A stretch of DNA of 64,000 bases, from contig AP018280.1 of assembly GCA_004296455.1 (NCBI GenBank), forward strand, positions 1,612,001-1,676,000. The letters run 5' to 3'. Positions 19,421 to 28,719 of the stretch are shown in pieces (the first letter of the stretch is position 1; every line of letters begins with the position of its first letter). The stretch is from Calothrix sp. NIES-4101 (GTDB lineage Bacteria; Cyanobacteriota; Cyanobacteriia; Cyanobacteriales; Nostocaceae). Below the pieces are notes generated by a model that saw only the letters and a list, made by a program, of their open reading frames with translations, had not been told where the DNA came from and ran no database searches. The translations under genes and the position numbers were made by a program.

Positions 19421-22400
19421 TTACACTGATAACTGTATTTGTGAACCACCTTGAGATTTATGGACTTCAATCCGCGCTTGAAAGGCTTCTTTGAGGTGGG
19501 GCATGTGGGTTACAGTCAGGATACAGGCAAAATCTGGCGCGATCGCATTTATGGCGGCAATCAGGCGATCGCATCCTTCTGCATCTTGGGTTCCAAAGCC
19601 TTCATCGACAATCAATAACTGTAGGGCTGCCCCGGCACGCTGCGCTAGTAATTTAGCTAATGCTAACCGAATCGCAAAGTTAATTCTAAATGCTTCTCCT
19701 CCTGAGTAGGTTTCGTAGGCACGAGTACCTCTGGCATCGGCAATCAATATATCTAAGGTGTCGATTAGTTTGGCGTTTTTCTTGGTGGATTTACCATTAC
19801 GTCCATATTTCTGTGTAATAAATTGTACATGTAATTGATTGGCGCTTAAACGCGACAGCAACTGATTTGTCTCAGCTTCAAGTTGTGGCAAGACATTTTC
19901 AATCATCAGTGCTTGGATACCATTTTTACCAAATGCCTGCGCTAACTCCTGATATATCCGGTGTTGCTGGCGAGTTTCTTGGAGTTCTTGCTGTTGTTGC
20001 TGCTGTTGTTGCTGCAATCTATCCAAATACTGGGTTTGCTGTTCGAGTCGTCCTAAATGGGCTAAGTATTCATCGAGTTGCCGACGACGTAGGGCTAATT
20101 GTGCTTCTAATTCTTGAATTTGGGCGACGGGGTTGGCTGTTTGTTGCAATTGCTGTGTCAAGGTGGCGATTTGCTCCCCTAGCTTTTGGCGTTCCTGTAC
20201 ACGGGCTTGCAGAGACTCCTGTAAATCATGTGATCGCGCGGCTAATTGCGGATGTTGCTGCTGGGCATTGACTAATTGTTGATGGCGCAACTGCCAACCC
20301 TGTGATTTGCGTAGATGATTGCGGAGATTGTTGTGTTCGTCGGTACTGTAGCCAAGTTCGGCAATATATCTATCTATTTCGGCAATTTCATGAGCTACTG
20401 CCGATTCCACAGCTTCCCGGGCAATCCGACTTTCGATTTCTTGAATTTGGGCTGCGAGTTCCGGCTTGCGTTGTTGAAGTCTGGCTTGATTTTTGGCTGC
20501 ATCTTTGATTTGTGCCTGTTTGATTTCTGCCCAACGCCAACGTTCGACTTCGTGACGCGCCAAAGCATGGTCTTTTTCGTTGTAATTTAAACTCTGTAAA
20601 TATTCGTCGAGTTCCCTTAATTCGGCTTGTTTATCGGGTGCATAATCGCCTAAATGTAATGCCCGCTCTAATTTTGCTTTTTCGGCAGCAATATTGTGTA
20701 ATTCCTGCTCGGCATCACTACTTGATTCCAATTGTGCGGCTAATTGTCCCCTTTGTTCGCGGAGAGTATCGTAGAGGGCTAATTTTTGGGAAATATCGCG
20801 GTATTCCTGGCGTAATATCTGAATTTCTCTGTCGGATACAGCCATCTGTTCGCGGAATACCCAAAGTTGTCCTTCAGTATCTTTATATTCAGCTTCAGTT
20901 TTATCAACAACGCGGTTCCAATCATGTTCCTCCAAAGGACGTTCACAGAGAGGACAGATGGCATCAGGAGTCCGCAACATTTGCAGTTTTTGTTCCAGTT
21001 CCCCTAAAAGGCGCTCATATTCACGTTGTTGGGCTTGCAAACGTTCAATAAAGTGTCGTCGTTCCTGTCCTTTTTCTTGAACTCGCTGCAAATAAACTCG
21101 TGTTTTTTCCAGTTCTTCAATCTGCGTTGCCACTGCTAACACCGCTTGTTGGATTTGCGGTTGGCGTTTGCAAGTTCGTTGTAGTTGGTTTTCGCTAGTT
21201 GTGAGTTGTTCGAGTCGTGCTGCTAAATTTGCCTGGACGCGATCGATTTGACTTTGTAATTGTTGACGTTGCTGTAATGCGGGGGAAACACGCATTTGTA
21301 AATCATCAAGATGTTGTAATCTTTGCCTGGCGGCAACTAATTGCCCTAAAGCTGCTTCTACTTCCTCTGCTTTACTTAGGGTTTGTTGAATATCCCGTTC
21401 TTGCTGTAATAATGCTTCTAACTGTGCTTGAGCTTGTTGTAGTTGTCGTTCTAAAGCATGAATTTGTTGGTTAAGTTGCTGTTGTTTTTGCTGTCGTTGC
21501 TGTTGGGCACGGTTAAATTCTTGAAATTTGGCAGCGTATGCTTCTTCCTGTACTTGTAAATTTTGATATTGCTGATATCCAGTTTGAATTACTTCTGTTT
21601 GGTTTAATAATTCCTCCAGATTTAGCAACTGACTATTCAAACTTAACCTTTCTTGTTCTAAGCGATCGCAATCCTGAGTCAAGTTGGTAAATTGTTGTCT
21701 GACAAAGCCAAGTTGTTCCTCCCAATTTTGCCTCTGGTGCTGGACAACCTGCAAACTTTGTAATTGAATATTTTCAAATTGTTGTGCCTGTTGCAGTTGA
21801 TTAAGTTCGTTTTCTAAATCAGTTCGCTGTTGGGTAATAATTTCCCGTTGTTGTAGTTGCCCTTTAACTGCATCTAAAGAACGATCAATTTCCTCTCCCC
21901 TAACTTTAAATTGGCGCGACAATTCCTTCGCTCGTTCCTCCAATTCATCGTATTGGTTCAGCTTCAACAATTCCGCTAAAATTTCTTTCCGTTCAGCCGG
22001 ACGTTTGAGCATGAACTCATCGGCACGTCCTTGACGCAAATACGCCGAATTAATAAAAGTATCGTAATCGAGTTTGACATGCTCTAAAATCAAATCCTGC
22101 GTTGCCCGAATACCCTTACCCGTCAAAGCTTTAAAACCAGTGGGCGTTTCGATTTGAAATTCCAACCCACCACTACCGCCTCGGTTGCGAGTCCGAATTA
22201 CTTTATATACTTGTTGGTTAGCTTGAAAAACGAAATCAACCCGTACATCTTTCGAGCCAGTATGAATCACATCATCTTCACTTGCAGCCCGACTTTCACC
22301 CCAAATTGCCCAGGTGATAGCCTCTAGGAGCGAAGATTTTCCTGCGCCATTTGAGCCACAAATGCACGCCGTATGTAAACCACGAAAATCTAATGTTGAA

Positions 22401-22447
22401 TCGCGGTAACTGAGGAAGTTTTTGAGAGTCAGTTGTACTGGAATCAT
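19421..22447 (-). CDS. sbcC: SbcC/Rad50-type exonuclease ATPase subunit
   Basis: A 1,008-aa SMC-like ATPase. The N-terminal Walker A is GSNGAGKSS, followed by a Q-loop-like region; a very long Gln-rich coiled coil is split by a zinc hook with C498 and C501 (CPLC), and the C-terminal half returns to signature YSGGEAFR and Walker B LLIVDEGFGTQD. SbcCD (Mre11-Rad50-like) cuts hairpins and protein-blocked ends during DNA repair. The nuclease partner sbcD is not adjacent. An unbroken run of about nine glutamines (LQQQQQQQQQELQ) lies in the descending coil. Start ATG 22447 (MIPVQLTLKNFLSYRD) fits the family. Confidence 0.93.
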   Translation of the reverse strand: MIPVQLTLKNFLSYRDSTLDFRGLHTACICGSNGAGKSSLLEAITWAIWGESRAASEDDVIHTGSKDVRVDFVFQANQQVYKVIRTRNRGGSGGLEFQIETPTGFKALTGKGIRATQDLILEHVKLDYDTFINSAYLRQGRADEFMLKRPAERKEILAELLKLNQYDELEERAKELSRQFKVRGEEIDRSLDAVKGQLQQREIITQQRTDLENELNQLQQAQQFENIQLQSLQVVQHQRQNWEEQLGFVRQQFTNLTQDCDRLEQERLSLNSQLLNLEELLNQTEVIQTGYQQYQNLQVQEEAYAAKFQEFNRAQQQRQQKQQQLNQQIHALERQLQQAQAQLEALLQQERDIQQTLSKAEEVEAALGQLVAARQRLQHLDDLQMRVSPALQQRQQLQSQIDRVQANLAARLEQLTTSENQLQRTCKRQPQIQQAVLAVATQIEELEKTRVYLQRVQEKGQERRHFIERLQAQQREYERLLGELEQKLQMLRTPDAICPLCERPLEEHDWNRVVDKTEAEYKDTEGQLWVFREQMAVSDREIQILRQEYRDISQKLALYDTLREQRGQLAAQLESSSDAEQELHNIAAEKAKLERALHLGDYAPDKQAELRELDEYLQSLNYNEKDHALARHEVERWRWAEIKQAQIKDAAKNQARLQQRKPELAAQIQEIESRIAREAVESAVAHEIAEIDRYIAELGYSTDEHNNLRNHLRKSQGWQLRHQQLVNAQQQHPQLAARSHDLQESLQARVQERQKLGEQIATLTQQLQQTANPVAQIQELEAQLALRRRQLDEYLAHLGRLEQQTQYLDRLQQQQQQQQQELQETRQQHRIYQELAQAFGKNGIQALMIENVLPQLEAETNQLLSRLSANQLHVQFITQKYGRNGKSTKKNAKLIDTLDILIADARGTRAYETYSGGEAFRINFAIRLALAKLLAQRAGAALQLLIVDEGFGTQDAEGCDRLIAAINAIAPDFACILTVTHMPHLKEAFQARIEVHKSQGGSQIQLSV

Positions 22448-22854
22448 TGAGGCTTTCGTGCCAAACCTTCTTTTTCAAATTGACTTTATTTTGATTGACT
22501 AGAACAAACATACACTTGTTGTTAGTGTAGCTATCTAAAAAGCTGCTTTCTAGTCCCTAATCGAGCATCTTTACAATTATTTACATTAAAGAACACAAAA
22601 ATCTTCCTACTAGGCGATTTTTTTTGCGTTGTGGAAGAAAATTCAATTTCACTGATTCTATTTGATTATGGTTTTGCTTAAAGAATAGTTGAGAGATGAA
22701 TTTCCGAGGCGGGCGAAGTTGCAGAGAGTTATACCAGGTTCGCCTAAATACTTAGGATAAAAGTGATGTGAAGATGTTTCTTTTGAGTTTTTATCTGAAA
22801 ACTTGATCTGAAAAATGTCTGAATTATAAATTTTGTTTCTAAATTCTCGAACTT
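22448..22854. other. Intergenic region
   Basis: About 400 AT-rich bases between two minus-strand genes; I see no ORF with a start signal and no strong repeat. It should contain the sbcC promoter. Confidence 0.5.
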
Positions 22855-25491
22855 CTAGACAATAATCATCCACATACTAATTCCCAAAGCAATTATGCTT
22901 AGATTTTGTAACCACAAACTACGTAAAGATTGCCGAGTAATTTTCTGAGTTAATATCACAGCAAATAAAATAGCAAAAATTAAAGTAATTGCTTGTAAAA
23001 AACTAATTACCGCAGGATGCGCTACCCATAGAGGCAGATAACCTCCATTTAACCCAAAAGTTGCAAAAGTCACAGGTAAAATTCGTCCACCTTCACCTAA
23101 TGCTAATCGCAAATAATGAGCTAAATTTCCTCCCAATACTAATGGTAAATAGCCATAAGCCAATTCCACGAATTTTTTCGGCTTCATAATTTTATCTCTA
23201 GTAATACCAATCGCAACTAATTCTGCATCAGTATGAATCTGTATACCCTGCCGTCTCAGACTATTATTTCTATCTTTGATTTGATTCTGCAACCAGCAAA
23301 ACCCCAACATCAAAGCATAAGCGATAAAAGGTATACTTACCGGAATCAGTAAGGCAAGTAAAGATAGTTCTAAATGCTGCCAAAAATCAGTTAAATCAAA
23401 ATTTAAACCAAAATTTAAACCTAACCAAATCTGTATTTCTGGTAGGCGATGGAGAAATACACCACCCAAAAGTAAAAATAATAAGGCAACTTCATAACTT
23501 TGGGGGACATGTGTTGTCCACAGTTCTATTCCCGGAGGACGTAAGTTAAATTCTACTGAACGATGTGGACAAGCTTTCAAACAAGTCATACACAAAACAC
23601 AATCGCGGTTATCTTCCAACTGTGCGGGGTGAGAATACAAAGGACAACCATTTGTTTCCATTCCCTCACCTTTAGCGACTCCACCTTTATAACATTGATA
23701 AGTAGTACAAGTTGCCGAACAAATTCCTTGTTGTGCCCTTAATTCAGTCATAGATAACTTGGCGAATAACCCATTCATCCCACCAATAGGGCATAAATAT
23801 CGACACCAAAATCTTCGTTCAAAAATTAGCGAAAATATAACGGCACCAGCCGTAATTAATAACAGCAAACATCCAGAAAGATAAGCAGTATTTTCTAAAT
23901 TCCAGAGTTCTTCCCACAAAAAAATTAAACTAAACAAACCAAATAAAAACCAGCCACCCCATTTTTCCGCTTTTTCACGTGGCCATTTTTTTAATTGCCG
24001 AGGAAATAATTTTAAAGAAAGTTTCTGAGTAATTTCCCCATAAATCATAAACGGACAAAAGGCACACCAAATCCGTCCTAAAAAGGGAAAAAGGAATAGA
24101 AAACCAGCCCACCACCAATCCCAAAATATATTTAAAACAAAGTTTTTATCCCTGGTTTGGGGTCCAATAAATAAAACTGCAATAATAAAAGCAAATGCAA
24201 CTGTAGTTACACCATAATTAATTCGATCTGGATACCAATTACTACGTAAAAATCTCCGTAATCCTGGATAAAGATTCAATAAATTAACGCGAAATCGTTT
24301 TTTCTTAGTTTCTGCTGCCCAAAAAATTTCTTCGCTAAGTTCTTTCGCATTTTCAGCTTGGACTATTGCCCGTTCGACAAGACTTTTTAACTCCTTTAAA
24401 TTCCCAGGAAAATCATAGGATTGTAAACGGCGTAATGCTTCTGGTGTCAACTGCGGTTTTTGTAGTCCACGATAAAGAGTATATAAACTAATATAATATT
24501 TAATCTGCGCCTGAATATCTGCTTTTCGGACTCGCAAAGGTGGCACTTTGATCACATGTTCAACACTACGTTCAACTAGAGAAATTGCCTTTTCCGAGAC
24601 AATAATAATGCGGGCATGGCTAATGCGAGATATGGGAATATCTGCTTCGCTTCGATGAACGGGTGTAAATGTATTTGTTTGTAATAAATTTATAATTTTA
24701 GGTAATAATTCCTGGGGTAATTCCTGAATGTTATTGAGAATTAAAGTTCCATTCCCCACATATTCCAAAAGCCCAGGTTTTCCGCCAACTCTGCCAAACA
24801 AATCTGCCCCGCTAGTTTGTAGAATCCCACAGTTAACTTTAATAATTGGTTCGCGACGGGAAGTAGAACCATAATGAATTAAAGCAGCAATATTATCTTT
24901 CTCTAAACCAGGTTCGCCAAAAATTAACACAGACTTGCGAGTATTTGTAGCTTCACGGATTTGTTCGCGTAATTTCATGGCATAGCGGCTTGAACCAACT
25001 ATACCCCGTTGCGCTTTAGTCACAAGATAGGGACGCAATTCTAAAGAACGTTCTTGCTCGTAGGTAAAGGCTGATGCGAGTTGTGCAATTTCTGCTGCGA
25101 GCAAACGAGATACAAATTGAGCAATTTCTGGATATTGGTTGGTGATTTGGCTGAATTTTTTTGCCGAAACAACCCATAAATGGCATTCCGTCAGGGTTTT
25201 AATTGTACTTGGTGTCGCTTCATTTAAAAGTAACTCTTTGAGATTAATTGCAGTACCGGGGAGCAAACCACAACATAAAGCTGGATTTTTAGGGTTGGCA
25301 CTAGTCGCTTCGATACGTCCTTGCTTGATGATATAAAGCGCTTCCGGTAGACTTCCTTCTGTGACTATTTGCGTATCTGGGGGTACAATTGTTTCCGTAA
25401 TCGCAGATGCGATCGCACCTAACACTTCATCTGACAAAATGCCTAAAGTCGTGCGTTCCTGTAGCCAAATTACCCTATCTGGAGATGTCAC
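22855..25491 (-). CDS. Fusion: cNMP-binding domain + degenerate sigma-54-activator-like AAA+ + membrane iron-sulfur protein (NapH/NosR-like)
   Basis: An 878-aa three-part protein. Residues 20-135 resemble a cyclic-nucleotide-binding domain (PDTQIVTEGSLPEALYIIKQG). Residues 165-385 follow the sigma-54 activator AAA+ fold (MKLREQIREATNTRKSVLIF, then FPGNLKELKSLVERAI). Its Walker A is GEPGLEKD (192-199) and Walker B is GTLILNNIQ, so nucleotide-handling residues are lost; the GAFTGA loop is absent and no DNA-binding HTH follows. From about 425 onward there are several membrane helices with C476/C479 (WCAFCP), WCRYLCP, and ferredoxin-like CSATC...CYKGG and CVLCMTCLKACP clusters. It is probably a membrane redox sensor or electron-transfer protein rather than a transcription activator. 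The next gene on this strand is sbcC, 400 bases away. Confidence 0.85.
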   Translation of the reverse strand: MTSPDRVIWLQERTTLGILSDEVLGAIASAITETIVPPDTQIVTEGSLPEALYIIKQGRIEATSANPKNPALCCGLLPGTAINLKELLLNEATPSTIKTLTECHLWVVSAKKFSQITNQYPEIAQFVSRLLAAEIAQLASAFTYEQERSLELRPYLVTKAQRGIVGSSRYAMKLREQIREATNTRKSVLIFGEPGLEKDNIAALIHYGSTSRREPIIKVNCGILQTSGADLFGRVGGKPGLLEYVGNGTLILNNIQELPQELLPKIINLLQTNTFTPVHRSEADIPISRISHARIIIVSEKAISLVERSVEHVIKVPPLRVRKADIQAQIKYYISLYTLYRGLQKPQLTPEALRRLQSYDFPGNLKELKSLVERAIVQAENAKELSEEIFWAAETKKKRFRVNLLNLYPGLRRFLRSNWYPDRINYGVTTVAFAFIIAVLFIGPQTRDKNFVLNIFWDWWWAGFLFLFPFLGRIWCAFCPFMIYGEITQKLSLKLFPRQLKKWPREKAEKWGGWFLFGLFSLIFLWEELWNLENTAYLSGCLLLLITAGAVIFSLIFERRFWCRYLCPIGGMNGLFAKLSMTELRAQQGICSATCTTYQCYKGGVAKGEGMETNGCPLYSHPAQLEDNRDCVLCMTCLKACPHRSVEFNLRPPGIELWTTHVPQSYEVALLFLLLGGVFLHRLPEIQIWLGLNFGLNFDLTDFWQHLELSLLALLIPVSIPFIAYALMLGFCWLQNQIKDRNNSLRRQGIQIHTDAELVAIGITRDKIMKPKKFVELAYGYLPLVLGGNLAHYLRLALGEGGRILPVTFATFGLNGGYLPLWVAHPAVISFLQAITLIFAILFAVILTQKITRQSLRSLWLQNLSIIALGISMWMIIV

Positions 25492-25872
25492 GTCCCTTCT
25501 CCCCCTCAGCAGTGCTGTATAGGAAAATTATCTCAGCAAATACCACATTCGCAAACCTGATATCTACATTCCTCCACCAGCCCCCATATACCAATGAGTC
25601 TTTCAGATTTACCTAACCTTTGGGTTCCTTTAACACTGTTAAGCTTAATCGTACTTGCTGCCATCTTCTTCACACGTACGACTTAAACGACACTCAAAAA
25701 CAGTAAAAACTTACACTTATGCGATCGCATTTTTCCTTTATCCTACTTTTTGAACCGCTTCTTCCCAACCCTAAACTTCCCTTTTCCGACTAATTCGCTG
25801 ATTACAACTGACTAAATCCACCGCTTGAGCGGTACAATAAATGCCGATTGTCTTCAAAAGAAAGAAAGTTTC
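25492..25872. other. Intergenic region upstream of efp
   Basis: A 380-base divergent spacer carrying promoters for the iron-sulfur fusion gene and efp. It includes a possible 30-aa membrane peptide ORF (25594-25686) and a HIP1-like GCGATCGC. Confidence 0.5.
25594..25686 (+). CDS. Possible 30-aa single-membrane-span peptide
   Basis: ATG 25594 opens a 30-codon frame: MSLSDLPNLWVPLTLLSLIV then LAAIFFTRTT. An amphipathic start, a roughly 20-residue hydrophobic helix and a short basic tail resemble the tiny single-span subunits of cyanobacterial photosynthetic or NDH-1 complexes. No clear Shine-Dalgarno site precedes it and I cannot name a family, so this is a candidate only. Confidence 0.35.
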   Translation: MSLSDLPNLWVPLTLLSLIVLAAIFFTRTT

Positions 25873-26430
25873 ATGATTTCCAGTAACGACTTTCGACCTG
25901 GTGTTTCGATTGTACTAGATGGCTCTGTATGGCGAGTTATAGAATTCCTCCACGTTAAACCTGGTAAAGGTGCAGCCTTTGTGCGAACAAAGCTGAAAAA
26001 CGTTCAAACTGGGAATACCGTAGAAAAAACCTTCCGTGCAGGTGAAACTGTTCCCCAAGCAAATCTCGAAAAAAGCGTCATGCAACACACCTATAAAGAG
26101 GGTGATGAATACGTTTTCATGGATATGGAAAGCTATGAGGAAGGAAGATTGAGCGCTGCACAAATTGGTGACAAAGTCAAGTACCTTAAGGAAGGTATGG
26201 AAGCGAACGTCATTCGTTGGGGCGAACAAGTTTTGGAAGTTGAACTTCCTAACTCAGTAGTTTTGGAAGTGACAGAGACAGACCCAGGTGTCAAAGGTGA
26301 TACCGCGACGGGTGGAAGTAAGCCTGCGAAGTTAGAAACAGGGGCAACAGTCATGGTTCCTTTGTTTATCACGCAAGGCGAACGCATCCGCATTGACACA
26401 CGGGACGATAAATACATGGGTAGGGAGTAG
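25873..26430 (+). CDS. efp: Elongation factor P
   Basis: Relieves ribosome stalling at polyproline stretches. The 185-aa product from ATG 25873 ([17 protein letters not shown]) has the three beta-barrel domains expected, the tip loop [10 protein letters not shown] with K32 at the modified/active position, and the C-terminal [17 protein letters not shown] block. An upstream in-frame TTG at 25825 would add 16 atypical residues and is rejected. It lies 122 bases ahead of accB on the same strand, an efp-accB order common in bacteria and cyanobacteria, so an operon is likely. Confidence 0.97.
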   Translation: MISSNDFRPGVSIVLDGSVWRVIEFLHVKPGKGAAFVRTKLKNVQTGNTVEKTFRAGETVPQANLEKSVMQHTYKEGDEYVFMDMESYEEGRLSAAQIGDKVKYLKEGMEANVIRWGEQVLEVELPNSVVLEVTETDPGVKGDTATGGSKPAKLETGATVMVPLFITQGERIRIDTRDDKYMGRE

Positions 26431-26552
26431 TCAAGGCAAAAGAGCGAATCCCGATTTCCCCACCAATCGGAGGAAACTCCTAGCCCCATCTGCGATTCTA
26501 TTTAACGAATATGCCTTTGAATCGTATTTAATTGCATGAGGTAATAAAAACT

Positions 26553-27074
26553 GTGCCATTGGACTTTAATGAAATCCGCCAATTATTGACAACTATTGCA
26601 CAAACAGATATTGCAGAAGTAACGCTCAAAAGTGATGACTTTGAAATAACGGTACGCAAAGCTGTTAGCGCTCCTCATCAAATATTGTCCATTGGACAAG
26701 CGGGGTTAGGCGGTGTGGGAAGTGCGGGATTAGCTCTTAATGCACCACCGACACCCCCGATTGCAGAGGCTGCTGCTAGCCGTAGCGTCGATGCTTCACC
26801 TTCTTCGCCTCCTCCCAGCGCGATTGAATCAAAATATGTTGAGGTGACATCGCCAATGGTTGGGACGTTTTACCGCGCTCCTGCACCGGGAGAAGCCCCA
26901 TTTATTGAGGTAGGTGGTCGAGTTCGTAAAGGTGATGTAGTTTGTATCATCGAAGCTATGAAGCTAATGAACGAAATCGAAACCGAAATATCAGGTCAAG
27001 TGGTAGAAATTCTCTTAGAAAATGGTGAACCTGTAGAATACGGACAACCATTAGTGAGAATAAATCCCGACTAG
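26553..27074 (+). CDS. accB: Biotin carboxyl carrier protein of acetyl-CoA carboxylase
   Basis: Carries the biotin that shuttles CO2 between biotin carboxylase and carboxyltransferase in the first step of fatty acid synthesis. The 173-aa protein has an N-terminal helical region ([20 protein letters not shown]), a Pro/Ser/Ala-rich flexible linker (about residues 70-95) and a biotinyl domain with the biotinylated lysine in IEAMKLMNE and the thumb [17 protein letters not shown] 26553 is chosen because homologues start (M)PLDFNE and GAGG at 26538-26541 sits 11 bases before it; an upstream TTG at 26532 is less likely. Confidence 0.95.
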   Translation: MPLDFNEIRQLLTTIAQTDIAEVTLKSDDFEITVRKAVSAPHQILSIGQAGLGGVGSAGLALNAPPTPPIAEAAASRSVDASPSSPPPSAIESKYVEVTSPMVGTFYRAPAPGEAPFIEVGGRVRKGDVVCIIEAMKLMNEIETEISGQVVEILLENGEPVEYGQPLVRINPD

Positions 27075-27559
27075 GTAACATCAACTTCGCGCAATTTCTC
27101 TACAAGAGATTAATTAAGTTAGTATGTGACCAAACCAGAAGATTTAGTTGATTGCGCGGAATATGTTGCTGGCAAAATTACAATTTTTCAGACTCGCAAG
27201 CTTGTTTTTACACAGCACTTAACAAGAATATGCGGTCTGAAAAACTCATCAGAATTTGATATATCGCAAATAAAATCAGCTTTCGCACTTCTTGGCTTAT
27301 GCGTAGATTGTACATAAGCAAAAGTGGTACTATTTTAAACGTTGATGTTTTCTGAGCACCGGCAATATTTAAAATATAAAGATTTTCCTTAGCTATCAAC
27401 AGCTTGAGGTATCAGGGGTTTGCTGGCTCACCCACCAAGGTTGCCTGCCAACTAAAAATAATGGTATAAGTATCCATTGTTTTAGAAGCTATGAATCTAT
27501 ATAGCTAATCATTTGAATTGCAAATAATTTCAATCTAGGGAAACGCGGGTAAAACAATA
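27075..27559. other. Intergenic region
   Basis: A 485-base spacer. A 63-codon GTG-started frame (27126-27317) has no ribosome-binding site or recognisable composition and I do not call it. No repeat or strong hairpin was noticed. Confidence 0.45.
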
Positions 27560-27904
27560 ATGAAGCAAATGTTGCCTGTACCGCCAGAAGTTATGCAACA
27601 AGTAGCTGAATACTTCAGTTTACTGAGCGAGCCGATGCGCTTGCGGCTATTGCATCTACTGCGGGATGATGAAAAATGTGTACAAGAATTGGTGGAGGCA
27701 ACACAGACTTCTCAAGCAAACGTGTCCAAACATTTGAAGGTGATGTGGCAGGCTGGTATCTTGAGTCGTCGCAGCGAAGGAACTTGCGCTTATTACCGAG
27801 TTGAGGACGACATGATTTTTGATTTATGCAATCGAGTTTGCGATCGCCTTGCCACCAGACTGGAACAACAAGCCCAAAATTTTCGGGTACTGAATACAAA
27901 GTAG
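27560..27904 (+). CDS. ArsR-family winged-helix repressor
   Basis: A 114-aa ArsR/SmtB-fold regulator. The DNA-recognition helix is in ATQTSQANVSKHLKVMWQAG and the wing in ILSRRSEGTCAYYRV. Cysteines at 40 (EKCVQEL), 76, 90 and 94 could sense a metal or a thiol/persulfide modification, but the classical ELCVCDL arsenic motif is absent (only one Cys there). The upstream SEPMRLRLLHLL block is typical. It is followed by a convergent GerMN gene and has no obvious co-transcribed target, so it may regulate a distant locus or itself. Confidence 0.85.
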   Translation: MKQMLPVPPEVMQQVAEYFSLLSEPMRLRLLHLLRDDEKCVQELVEATQTSQANVSKHLKVMWQAGILSRRSEGTCAYYRVEDDMIFDLCNRVCDRLATRLEQQAQNFRVLNTK

Positions 27905-27947
27905 GGTATTGGTTATTACCCATTAACCACTACCCATTAACCATTAA

Positions 27948-28550
27948 TTACAATTGATAATCCTTCTTAAAGCCCTCACGGGTTAAGGGCTGTTCTAACT
28001 CCAAGCCTTCTCCGCCCAATACATCAAGTTCCTTACCATTGACACTAATGTAAACTTTGGCATTTTGATTCAGGCTAGAAGCAGTATAAACAACTTGTCC
28101 CACACGCCCAATCATCGAAGCACTACCTCCACCACTAGTAAATTCATTTGATAAATCGACGCGAACAGCGTCGTTTTCAACTTTTACACCTAAAACTTTG
28201 GTTCCCGATGGAATGACACTGCTAGTATCTCCATCATTTTTGGCTGTCAACAAACTACTAAATGCAGCTTGTAAAAATTCATTAGGTTGGTTTTTGCTGG
28301 CAGCGACTTCAACTGGTACAGCAACTAGTTCAAAATTTTTACCCGTATCCTTGAGCAAATAAATTTCTGCTGTACGCTCGTTGGCAACATTGTTTTTATT
28401 CGGATTACTTGAATTTTCAACAACTGGGCTTTGATTATTAATCGTATTCCAGGTAAACCAAGCAACACCTCCACTCACAGCCACAACCGCAGCAGATACA
28501 ACCGCAATTACACCTGAAGAGATACGATTATTTTTTTGTTCATTTCTCAT
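27948..28550 (-). CDS. GerMN domain protein, membrane anchored
   Basis: A 200-aa protein with an N-terminal signal-anchor (SSGVIAVVSAAVVAVSGGVAWFTW) and a periplasmic GerMN-type domain (AEIYLLKDTGKNFELVAVPV, IPSGTKVLGVKVENDAVRVD, ASMIGRVGQVVYTASSLNQ). GerMN domains occur in spore germination GerM and in lipoproteins such as LpqB; in cyanobacteria they probably bind peptidoglycan or partner proteins. No lipobox Cys is visible. The gene is convergent with the ArsR regulator, 43 bases apart. Confidence 0.8.
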   Translation of the reverse strand: MRNEQKNNRISSGVIAVVSAAVVAVSGGVAWFTWNTINNQSPVVENSSNPNKNNVANERTAEIYLLKDTGKNFELVAVPVEVAASKNQPNEFLQAAFSSLLTAKNDGDTSSVIPSGTKVLGVKVENDAVRVDLSNEFTSGGGSASMIGRVGQVVYTASSLNQNAKVYISVNGKELDVLGGEGLELEQPLTREGFKKDYQL

Positions 28551-28719
28551 CTAATTTGACCTTCCTTATCGCTAAATCAATGTACGTATATGGGCTAATC
28601 ACTTGCGATTCCAAAATCCCCGTGTCAGAGCGTCTCAATATCTTTGTGTCGTTTTCTTTTTAGCGTCAGTCTTCAAGCCAACTTGAACTACGAGGGGTAA
28701 GCTTGAATTCCGACAGCAA

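Noticed and set aside
19867-21474. Plus-strand frames of 68-137 codons
   Set aside because: They are the antisense of the sbcC coiled coil, whose CAA/CAG-rich codons leave long open frames on the other strand.
27126-27317. 63-codon GTG-started frame after accB
   Set aside because: No ribosome-binding site, no recognisable composition, and AT-rich spacer around it.
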